Part shown: positions 5,798-11,648 of the stretch, in pieces
Layout: every line of letters starts with the position of its first letter
How positions within the stretch are numbered: position 1 is the stretch's first letter
Source: DASVBJ01 sp036375895
GTDB taxonomy: Bacteria > Actinomycetota > Actinomycetes > JACCUZ01
Assembly (NCBI GenBank): GCA_036375895.1
Contig: DASVBJ010000168.1
Span: forward strand, 1 to 19,840
Length of the DNA stretch: 19,840 nucleotides
Direction of reading: 5' to 3'
Notes under the pieces: model-generated
Seen by the model: the letters and a program-made list of their open reading frames with translations, nothing else
Told to the model about the DNA's origin: nothing
Databases searched by the model: none
Made by a program: the position numbers and the translations under genes

Positions 5798-6661
5798 TCA
5801 GGCGAGGGCGCGGCGGGACACGGCCGGCGGGTGGGTGCCGCGGATCGCCCCGACCGTGTCGAGCACCTTGCGCGTCTCGGCGACCTGGTGCGCGCGGAAG
5901 ACCCGGGCGCCCTGCCACGCACAGAGCGCGGTCGCGGCGAGCGTCGCCTCCAGCCGGTGGTCCTTGTCGGCGTCGAGCACCTCGCCGAGGAACTTCTTGT
6001 TGGAGACCGCGACGAGCACCGGCCAGCCCGCGGCGACGAGCTCGCCGAGCCGGCGGGTGATCTCGAGCGAGTGGTAGGTGTTCTTGCCGAAGTCGTGCGC
6101 CGGGTCGACGAGGATGCCGTCGGGGCGTACGCCGAGCGAGGCGGCCCGGTCGGCCAGCGCGGTCACCCCCGAGACCACGTCGGCGACCACGTCGTCGTAG
6201 GCCACCCGGTGCGGGTCGGTGCGCGGGGGGAGGCCGCCCGCGTGGCTGCAGACCAGCCCGGCGCCGTACTCGGCGGCCACCTCCGCCAGCCCCGGGTCGG
6301 CGCCGCCCCAGGCGTCGTTGAGCAGGTCGGCCCCCGCCTCGCAGACCGCGCGGCCGGTCTCCGCGCGCCAGGTGTCCACGCTGATCACCAGGTCCGGGTG
6401 GCGGTCGCGGACGGCGGAGACGAAGCCCGCCGTACGCCGGATCTCCTCCGCCGCGTCGACCGGCTCGCCGGGCCCGGCCTTCACCCCGCCGAAGTCCACG
6501 ATCGCGGCGCCCTCGTCGACCGCCCGATCGACCGCGTCGAACGCGGCGGCGTCGTCGACGAAGGCGCCCTGGTCGAAGAACGAGTCGGGCGTCCGGTTGA
6601 CGATGGCCATGATCACCAGCTCGTCGTCAGCGAACTCCCGGCGGCCGAGTCTCAGCGTCAC
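5798..6661 (-). CDS. folP2: Dihydropteroate synthase paralogue, FolP2 type (activity doubtful)
   Basis: The product has 287 residues from GTG 6659-6661, chosen because AGGAG lies six bases upstream; longer frames reach into the divergent neighbour. The TIM-barrel pterin-binding family is clear: MAIVNRTPDSFFDQG (18-32), ISVDTWRAETGRAVCEAGAD (93-112), LLNDAWGG, DPAHDFGKNTYHSLE (186-200), ALSN-like VAVSNKKFLGE and FRAHQVAETRKVL. In true DHPS the second loop reads ESTRPG and contacts pABA/sulfonamides. Here that place holds DFGGVKAGPGEPVD (57-69), as in M. tuberculosis FolP2 (Rv1207), which was reported to lack DHPS activity. The automatic label dihydropteroate synthase should therefore be treated with caution. 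It faces the DivIVA-like gene divergently with 49 bp between starts. Confidence 0.9.
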   Translation of the reverse strand: MTLRLGRREFADDELVIMAIVNRTPDSFFDQGAFVDDAAAFDAVDRAVDEGAAIVDFGGVKAGPGEPVDAAEEIRRTAGFVSAVRDRHPDLVISVDTWRAETGRAVCEAGADLLNDAWGGADPGLAEVAAEYGAGLVCSHAGGLPPRTDPHRVAYDDVVADVVSGVTALADRAASLGVRPDGILVDPAHDFGKNTYHSLEITRRLGELVAAGWPVLVAVSNKKFLGEVLDADKDHRLEATLAATALCAWQGARVFRAHQVAETRKVLDTVGAIRGTHPPAVSRRALA

Positions 6662-6667
6662 GCGATG

Positions 6668-6672
6668 CTCCT
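6668..6672 (-). promoter_or_regulatory. Ribosome binding site fixing the folP2 start
   Basis: AGGAG on the minus strand, six bases before GTG 6661. It selects this start over further upstream codons of the same frame, which would run into the neighbouring gene. Confidence 0.6.
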
Positions 6673-6710
6673 GTCTGCCGGTGCGACCCCAGCGTGGCAC
6701 GATCTCCCTC

Positions 6711-7061
6711 GTGTCGATCCTGCTGCTTCTCGTCGTGCTGGCCGTCATGGGGGTCATCGCGGTCGCCGCGACCGGCCGCGGCGGGGCGCTGCCCGAGGCC
6801 GAGCCGGACCGGTCGCCGCGCGGTGAGCTGGCTCCAGGCCCGGTACGCCGGGGGGACGTCGACGGGCTGCGCTTCTCGCTGGCCTTCCGCGGCTACCGCC
6901 CGAGCGAGGTCGACGACGTGCTCGACCGCCTGGCCGAGGAGCTGGCGGCGCGGGACGAGCGGATCGCCGAGCTGGAGCACGGCCCGGCCGGCGGCGTCGC
7001 CGAGCGGCCGCGCGACGGCGACGCGCCGGCCGAGGGCCGCGAGCGGCCGGACCGTGGCTGA
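6711..7061 (+). CDS. Small DivIVA-domain membrane protein
   Basis: The product has 116 residues from GTG 6711. Residues 2-20 are a single hydrophobic helix (SILLLLVVLAVMGVIAVAA). After a linker, residues 53-88 contain LRFSLAFRGYRPSEVDDVLD followed by a charged coiled stretch: the FR-GY-EVD pattern of the DivIVA N-terminal domain, which in DivIVA/Wag31 recognises curved polar membrane. The tail is Pro/Gly/Glu/Arg-rich. It corresponds in position to Rv1209 of M. tuberculosis. Its function is unknown; membrane-linked scaffolding is inferred. Its last 8 bases overlap the SRPBCC gene start, so translation is probably coupled. A weak -10-like hexamer (CACGAT) ends seven bases before the GTG. Confidence 0.82.
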   Translation: MSILLLLVVLAVMGVIAVAATGRGGALPEAEPDRSPRGELAPGPVRRGDVDGLRFSLAFRGYRPSEVDDVLDRLAEELAARDERIAELEHGPAGGVAERPRDGDAPAEGRERPDRG

Positions 7062-7485
7062 GCTCGTCGTCGAAGTCGACGTCGCCGGGCCGCAGCAGCG
7101 GGTCTGGGACGTCCTCACCGACTGGGACGTGCACGACCGGTGGATGCTGCTGACCCACGCGCGCGGAGGGGCCGGCGTGGGTGAGCCGGTCGAGGCCTTC
7201 ACCGGCGTGGGGCGCGTCGGGTTCCTCGACACGATGGAGATCGTCGTGTGGGAGCCGCCGGAGCGGGCGGTGGTCCGGCACACCGGCCGGGTGGTGCGCG
7301 GCTCCGGCGCGTTCGAGGTGCGGGCGCTCGGCGCGGACCGCTCGCGGGTCGTGTGGTCGGAGTGGGTCGAGCTGCCGCTGGGCCTGCTCGGGCGGCTCGG
7401 CTGGCCGCTCGTGCGGCCGTTGCTGCGCGCCGGGGTGGCGTTCTCGCTGCGGCGACTGGCGCGCTACGTGGAGGCCGGCGCATGA
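7054..7485 (+). CDS. SRPBCC (START/polyketide cyclase-like) family protein
   Basis: The product has 143 residues from GTG 7054, which lies inside the end of the DivIVA-like gene (8-bp overlap). The start VAELVVEVDVAGPQQRVWDVLTDW is the classic opening of the SRPBCC fold: a beta strand followed by a helix with an A/R-VWDxLTD motif. Then follow TMEIVVWEPPERAVVRHTG and SRVVWSEWVELPLG strands and the long C-terminal helix (LLRAGVAFSLRRLARYVE). These proteins enclose a hydrophobic ligand cavity; ligand and role are unknown here. The stop overlaps the tag start as ATGA, so the three genes form a tight operon. M. tuberculosis, as I recall, has no such gene at this place. Confidence 0.85.
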   Translation: MAELVVEVDVAGPQQRVWDVLTDWDVHDRWMLLTHARGGAGVGEPVEAFTGVGRVGFLDTMEIVVWEPPERAVVRHTGRVVRGSGAFEVRALGADRSRVVWSEWVELPLGLLGRLGWPLVRPLLRAGVAFSLRRLARYVEAGA

Positions 7486-8057
7486 GCGGGGTCGTCACCG
7501 GCGCGGACGGGCTGGCCCGCTGCCCGTGGGGGCTCAGCACCCCCGACTACACCGCCTACCACGACGGCGAGTGGGGCCGGCCGGTGCGCGGTGACGCCGC
7601 GCTGTTCGAGCGGCTGTGCCTGGAGGCGTTCCAGTCCGGCCTGTCCTGGATCACGATCCTGCGCAAGCGGGACGGCTTCCGGGCGGCGTTCGCGGGCTTC
7701 GACCCGGTGCGCGTCGCCGACTTCGGCGACCGCGACGTCGAACGGCTGCTCGGCGACGCGTCCATCGTCCGCAACCGGGCCAAGATCGAGGCCGCGGTCG
7801 CCAACGCCCGGGCGGTGCTGGCCCTCGACGGGTCGTTCGACGCGCTGCTCTGGTCGTTCGCCCCCGACGGTCCGCGACCCGCCCCGCGGTCCCCGGCCGA
7901 GGTCCCGGCGGTGACGCCGGAGTCGACGGCCATGGCGAAGGCGCTGAAGCGGCACGGGTTCCGCTTCGTCGGGCCCACCACGGCGTACGCCCTCATGCAG
8001 GCCACCGGCATGGTCGACGACCACCTGGCCGGCTGTGCGTTCCGCCGCCCCACCTGA
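7482..8057 (+). CDS. tag: DNA-3-methyladenine glycosylase I
   Basis: The product has 191 residues. Tag excises 3-methyladenine from alkylated DNA, the first step of base-excision repair. The zinc-binding set of the family is complete with the expected spacing: Cys14 (CPWG), His27 (YHDGEWG), His181 and Cys185 (DDHLAGC), equivalent to Cys4, His17, His175 and Cys179 of the E. coli enzyme. SGLSWITILRKRDGFRAAF and GFRFVGPTTAYALMQATGMVDDH are the standard Tag blocks. ATG 7482 overlaps the SRPBCC stop (ATGA), which fixes the start and implies translational coupling. The gene ends 12 bp before the convergent MFS gene; no terminator is visible there. Confidence 0.96.
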   Translation: MSGVVTGADGLARCPWGLSTPDYTAYHDGEWGRPVRGDAALFERLCLEAFQSGLSWITILRKRDGFRAAFAGFDPVRVADFGDRDVERLLGDASIVRNRAKIEAAVANARAVLALDGSFDALLWSFAPDGPRPAPRSPAEVPAVTPESTAMAKALKRHGFRFVGPTTAYALMQATGMVDDHLAGCAFRRPT

Positions 8058-8069
8058 CGGGCTCCTCGC

Positions 8070-9524
8070 TCACCCGGCCTCGGGCGACGCAGCAGCAGCC
8101 GCGCCCGGAGCGAGGCCTCGCGGGAGGAGCGCCGCGGCCGCGAGCCCGACCAGCCCGATGGCCGCAAGGGTGATCATCGCCGCGGCGTACGCGCTGTCGG
8201 TGAGGCCGGCGACGAGGATGGTGCCCGCGATGGCGGTCCCGAGCGAGGACCCCAGGTTCGACACGCTGCGCGACAGGCCGGAGATCTCGCCCTGCTGTGC
8301 CTCGCTGAAGCTCGACTGGACGATGTTCACCGATGGGGTCAGCATCCCGCCGATGCCGAACCCGATGATGAAGAGGCCCGGCGCGAACGCCCACGGGTTG
8401 GGGGAGCCCTTGACCATTGCGAGCAGGAGGCCGATGCCGACGATGGTGATGGCGAAGCCCCACATGATGAGGGTCCGCTGGGCGCGCCGCTTCGCGAACC
8501 GCTCCGCAAGCAGCGACGACAGCAGGATGCCGATCGTGGCCGCCGTGAAGATCACGCCCGTCTCGATCGCGCTGTAGCCGCGGACGACCTGGAGGAACGC
8601 CGCCACCACGAACGACGCGCCCAGGAGCATCAGCCACTGGATGTTCTGCGTGACGAGTCCCAGGTTCGAGGTCCGGTTGCGGAACAGGCTCGTCGACAGC
8701 AGCGGCTCCTCGCCCGCCCGCTCCTTTGCCCGTATGGACAGGAAGAACAACGTCAGCACGAGGGCGCCGGCAGCGAGCAGGCCGACCATCAGCCAGACGT
8801 TGTCATCGGTCGCCAGGATGCCCGTCACGACGAGGACGAGACCCACGGCCGAGAGGACCGCTCCGCGGGTGTCGAACCGCCGAGACGGATCTGCCGGCAG
8901 CGGGTCGTCGACCCGGCGGCTGAGCAGCACGATCAAGGCGATGATCAGCGCCTGGAAGACGAAGGCCGCCCGCCAGCTGATCGCACTCGTGATGAGGCCG
9001 CCGATCAGCGGACCTGCCGCGGCCCCCAGACCCGCCGCCCCGTTGATCGCGCCGAACGCGCGTGCCCGCGATGTGACCTCGGTGAACAGCATGGTCGTGA
9101 GGATGTAGACGGGCGGGATCAGCAGCGCCGTGCCGACGCCCTCGAGGATCGAGTTGCCCAGGATGAGCACACCCAGGCCGGGAGAGATGGCGCTGAGCAG
9201 CGCGCCGATCCCGTACACGACGAGGCCGACGATGAAGCACCGCTTCCGGCCGTAACGGTCGGTCAGCTTCCCGCCCGGGATCATCAGCGCCGCCATGACG
9301 AGCAGGAAGATCGTGATCGCGGTCTGCACACCCTGCACGGTCGTGTCCAGGTCCTCGCTGATGTCGTTGATCATCACGTTCATGTTCGAGCCGGCGAAGC
9401 TGCAGATGAACTGTGCGAGGGCGAGAGGGAGGAGCACCCTGCGCAAGCCGCTCGACGGCCGCCTGGCCACATCAGGTTCGGTCACTTGGCACCCGCTTCC
9501 GGTCGGAGCCTCGTCCGTCCCCAC
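8070..9524 (-). CDS. MFS transporter, DHA2 (EmrB/QacA-like) drug exporter family
   Basis: The product has 484 residues from GTG 9522-9524; GTG 9483-9485 is a possible later start with GGAAG ten bases upstream. By eye there are 14 hydrophobic segments, the number expected for the DHA2 branch of the major facilitator superfamily, proton-driven exporters of toxic compounds. Motif A appears after helix 2 as GGKLTDRYGRKR. Helix 5 region SRARAFGAINGAAGLGAAAGPLIGGLI matches the antiporter motif C. The C-terminus is Ala-rich. It lies 124 bp downstream of the crotonase on the same strand, with a 12-bp palindrome near its start. GC looks slightly lower than its neighbours (about 68% in a sampled stretch). 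The substrate is unknown. Confidence 0.9.
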   Translation of the reverse strand: MGTDEAPTGSGCQVTEPDVARRPSSGLRRVLLPLALAQFICSFAGSNMNVMINDISEDLDTTVQGVQTAITIFLLVMAALMIPGGKLTDRYGRKRCFIVGLVVYGIGALLSAISPGLGVLILGNSILEGVGTALLIPPVYILTTMLFTEVTSRARAFGAINGAAGLGAAAGPLIGGLITSAISWRAAFVFQALIIALIVLLSRRVDDPLPADPSRRFDTRGAVLSAVGLVLVVTGILATDDNVWLMVGLLAAGALVLTLFFLSIRAKERAGEEPLLSTSLFRNRTSNLGLVTQNIQWLMLLGASFVVAAFLQVVRGYSAIETGVIFTAATIGILLSSLLAERFAKRRAQRTLIMWGFAITIVGIGLLLAMVKGSPNPWAFAPGLFIIGFGIGGMLTPSVNIVQSSFSEAQQGEISGLSRSVSNLGSSLGTAIAGTILVAGLTDSAYAAAMITLAAIGLVGLAAAALLPRGLAPGAAAAASPEAG

Positions 9525-9539
9525 CAGGGGGTCGGACTC

Positions 9540-9551
9540 CGATCATGATCG
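9540..9551. promoter_or_regulatory. 12-bp perfect palindrome upstream of the MFS gene (possible operator)
   Basis: CGATCATGATCG is a perfect palindrome starting 16 bases upstream of the MFS start at 9524. Its size and position suit a dimeric repressor site such as often controls exporter genes. It has no regulator gene directly beside it except PaaX, two genes upstream. Confidence 0.35.
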
Positions 9552-9648
9552 CCGACCGAGCCCTCGGACACCACCCTCCGCGCATGATGCGGGCAGCCCG
9601 CGAGAGCTGAATCCTGTGCCCCGCCCGCGAGGTGGGTGGCTGCCGCGC

Positions 9649-10437
9649 TCAGCGGCCGTGGAAGGTCGGCTGCTCCTTGGCGAGGAACGACGACACCGCG
9701 GCGCGATGGTCCTCGGTCGAGCCGGTGAGCTCCATCATCTGCCGCTCGAAGTCCACCGACTCCTCGAGGCTGTGGCCGGACGAGAAGGCGAGCGACCGGC
9801 GGATCGCGCCGTAGGCGACGGTGGGGCCGGCCGCGAGACGTACGGCGAGGGAGCGGGCCGTGTCGGCCAACGCGTCCGCCGCGACCACCTCGGTGGCGAG
9901 ACCCAGCTCGAGCGCTTTCGCCGCCGGGACCGTTGTCGGCTGCAGCAGCAGCTCCTTGGCCTTCGCCATGCCGACCAGCCGCTGCAGCGACCACGACGAG
10001 CCCGAGTCCGCGGCCAGCCCGATGGCGGCGAACGCCATGTTGAAGCCGGCCGTGTCGGCCACGATGCGGAAGTCGCAGGCGAAGGCGAAAGCAGCGCCCG
10101 CGCCGGCGGCCACGCCGTTCACCGCGGCGACCACCGGCTTCGGCATGGTCGCGATCGTCGTCGCGATCGGGTTGTAGTGCTCGGGCACCGTGCGCCAGAC
10201 GGCCTCGAGGTCGCCGGTGAGGTTGCGGGCATGCTCGGCGAGGTCCTGGCCCACGCAGAACGCCCGGCCGCTGCCGGTGAGCACCACGGCCCGTACGGCG
10301 GGGTCCTCGGCGGCCGACGTCAGGGCCTCCCGCAGAGCGGTCTTGAGCTCGGTGTCGAGCGCGTTCATCGCAGCGGGTCGGTTGAGCGTGACCGTCGCGA
10401 CGCCGTCGGAGAGCTCGTAGAGGACGGTGTCGGACAC
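9649..10437 (-). CDS. Enoyl-CoA hydratase/isomerase (crotonase) family, PaaG-like
   Basis: The product has 262 residues from GTG 10435-10437, selected by a full AGGAGG six bases upstream; the longer frame is the shadow of the PaaX gene. Crotonase features: TLNRPAAMNALD (17-28), GRAFCVGQDLAEHA (57-70), where the oxyanion-hole backbone lies, and VNGVAAGAGAAFAFACDFRI (107-126), the second oxyanion part. GLAADSGSSWSLQRLVG (140-156) carries Asp144 in the place of the PaaG catalytic aspartate, not the Glu pair of hydratases. That, the 262-residue length and the PaaX-family regulator just upstream suggest an isomerase of the PaaG type, acting on an aromatic or ring-derived CoA ester. No other phenylacetate genes are in the window, so the pathway is unproven. 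Confidence 0.88.
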   Translation of the reverse strand: MSDTVLYELSDGVATVTLNRPAAMNALDTELKTALREALTSAAEDPAVRAVVLTGSGRAFCVGQDLAEHARNLTGDLEAVWRTVPEHYNPIATTIATMPKPVVAAVNGVAAGAGAAFAFACDFRIVADTAGFNMAFAAIGLAADSGSSWSLQRLVGMAKAKELLLQPTTVPAAKALELGLATEVVAADALADTARSLAVRLAAGPTVAYGAIRRSLAFSSGHSLEESVDFERQMMELTGSTEDHRAAVSSFLAKEQPTFHGR

Positions 10438-10443
10438 GGAGGG

Positions 10444-10449
10444 CCTCCT
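10444..10449 (-). promoter_or_regulatory. Ribosome binding site of the crotonase gene, touching the PaaX stop
   Basis: AGGAGG on the minus strand, six bases before GTG 10437. It overlaps the last base of the TGA of the upstream PaaX-family gene, so the two genes are very likely translated from one mRNA. Confidence 0.7.
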
Positions 10450-11231
10450 CAGGCGCTGGTCAGGCAGTGGTCGACGAAACGGGACGCCGCCGGCAGCAGG
10501 CGCCGGCTCTCGGAGTCGAAGAAGCCGGCGGCCTTCTCGCCCGGCCAGTCGTCGGGCAGCAGCTCGTGCGGCAGGCCGGGGTCGCGGAAGAGGAACTTGC
10601 GCCACTCGTGCACCAGCCGGGACCGCGCGGCGAACGCCTGCTCGTCGCTCGCCGAGGCGGCCGCCTCCGCCGCGATGGCCTGCGCGTCGTCGAGCCAGCG
10701 GGCGTAGGAGCGGGCCAGGCCCTCGAGGTCCCAGGCCCGGCGTACCAGCCCCAGCGTGTCGCCGTCGTGGCGGGCGGTGAAGCGCTCGGCCCGGACGGCC
10801 TCCGCCTCGAGCAGCGCGTCGACCTCCTCGGAGGGGCGGGGTCCGATCCAGGTGGTGCCGTCGAGCTGGGCGTAGCCGAGGAAGCCGAGGCCGGCGCGCA
10901 GCCGGTCGCGCCGGCTGCGCTCCGCAGCGGGGGTCGTGACCACCAGGCGCCAGCTGCCGTCCCAGGCGGCGTCCTGGGTGCGGTAGATGCGGGCGGCGGC
11001 GTCGTCGAGGCGACGGACCGCCCGCGGGGTGAGCGCGTACCCCGGGCCTTCAGCGAGCCGCACGGGCTCGAGCCAGCCCTGGCGCACCATCCGGGAGACG
11101 GCCGTGCGGACGGCCGGGGCGGCGATCCCGAGCGGGGCGAGCAGCCGCACGAGACCGGCGACCGGGGCCCGTCCCCCCCGGGAGCGCAGGTGGTCGCCGT
11201 AGAGGTCGAACAGCGCTGATCGGGCATTCAC
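10449..11231 (-). CDS. PaaX-family transcriptional regulator
   Basis: The product has 260 residues from GTG 11229-11231. The N-terminal winged helix (about 22-80) contains LLAPLGIAAPAVRTAVSRMV and RQGWLEPV, then GYALTPRAVRRLDDAAARIY. The central part, WDGSWRLVVTTPAAERSRRD and LRAGLGFLGYAQLDGTTWIG, is diagnostic of PaaX proteins; the C-terminal domain ends with the W-R-K-F-L-F-R-D-P-G-L-P block. PaaX of E. coli represses phenylacetate genes and is released by phenylacetyl-CoA. Here the regulated unit is probably itself plus the crotonase and perhaps the MFS exporter. No ribosome site is seen, but CAGACT lies seven bases before the GTG, so the transcript may be leaderless. The frame stays open far upstream through the aminopeptidase; that extension is not real. 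Confidence 0.9.
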   Translation of the reverse strand: MNARSALFDLYGDHLRSRGGRAPVAGLVRLLAPLGIAAPAVRTAVSRMVRQGWLEPVRLAEGPGYALTPRAVRRLDDAAARIYRTQDAAWDGSWRLVVTTPAAERSRRDRLRAGLGFLGYAQLDGTTWIGPRPSEEVDALLEAEAVRAERFTARHDGDTLGLVRRAWDLEGLARSYARWLDDAQAIAAEAAASASDEQAFAARSRLVHEWRKFLFRDPGLPHELLPDDWPGEKAAGFFDSESRRLLPAASRFVDHCLTSA

Positions 11232-11288
11232 GAGCCGCAGTCTGCCGTGTTCCGGGGCCGCGCGTTTCGCTGGGCGGGGTCCAGGCGG

Positions 11289-11294
11289 GATAAT
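11289..11294 (+). promoter_or_regulatory. Probable -10 element (GATAAT) of the DUF3117 gene
   Basis: GATAAT is a near-consensus -10, rare by chance at this GC. TTTCGC at 11265-11270 with an 18-base spacer is a weak -35. The expected 5' leader is about 76 bases long before ATG 11377 and contains a ribosome site. It lies between the divergent PaaX and DUF3117 starts. Confidence 0.5.
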
Positions 11295-11376
11295 GGCCTC
11301 CACCCGCACGCCGTGGCGACCCTCGGGGACCTGTTCTTCGCCTTGCCGCGGCGTGCCGTAACCGAAGGGAGCGAGC

Positions 11377-11544
11377 ATGGCGGCCATGAAGCCGCGGACG
11401 GGCGACGGTCCGCTCGAGGTCACCAAGGAGGGGCGAGGCATCGTCATGCGGGTGCCCCTCGAGGGTGGCGGGCGACTCGTCGTCGAGCTGTCGGCCGACG
11501 AGGCCAACGCGCTCGGAGACGCGCTGAAGACCGCGGCCGGCTGA
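11377..11544 (+). CDS. DUF3117 small conserved protein
   Basis: A 55-residue protein beginning MAAMKPRTGDGPLEVTKEGR, with RIVMRVPLEGGGRLVVELS-type strands and the helix ADEANALGDALKTAAG. This is the highly conserved actinobacterial DUF3117 protein (Rv1211 in M. tuberculosis, which some authors describe as calmodulin-like). The predicted fold is small and alpha/beta; the function is not established. The start is the first of two ATGs, preceded by AAGGGAG; an inner ATG three codons on is possible. A strong hairpin follows 20 bp after the stop, so it is probably a single-gene transcript from the GATAAT promoter. Its usual mycobacterial neighbour tag is separated from it here by about 3.3 kb. Confidence 0.93.
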   Translation: MAAMKPRTGDGPLEVTKEGRGIVMRVPLEGGGRLVVELSADEANALGDALKTAAG

Positions 11545-11564
11545 GTCCGGCCCGTTGAGCTGTT

Positions 11565-11610
11565 GACCGGCCCCGGACCGCACCCGCAAGGTGCCGGTCC
11601 GGGGCCGGTC
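11565..11610 (+). terminator. Strong hairpin terminator after DUF3117
   Basis: GACCGGCCCCGGACCGCACC (11565-11584) pairs with the complementary arm at 11590-11610 with only one bulged C, around the loop CGCAA: about 20 pairs, nearly all GC. It begins 20 bases after the DUF3117 stop and ends 38 bases before the aminopeptidase start. Confidence 0.8.
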
Positions 11611-11637
11611 CATCTGCCCGATCCCCGCCCGACGACC

Positions 11638-11643
11638 AAGGAG
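11638..11643 (+). promoter_or_regulatory. Ribosome binding site of the leucyl aminopeptidase gene
   Basis: AAGGAG five bases before GTG 11649. It supports this GTG as the start of the aminopeptidase. Confidence 0.6.
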
Positions 11644-11648
11644 CCTGC

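Noticed and set aside
8070..9524. Lower GC of the MFS gene as proof of horizontal transfer
   Set aside because: Only one 60-base sample was counted (about 68%). Membrane proteins commonly show a different base composition, and no integrase, repeat or att-like site flanks it.
9552..9648. CGCATGATGCG near-palindrome and other small symmetries between the MFS and crotonase genes
   Set aside because: The symmetry is short and imperfect, with no positional logic.
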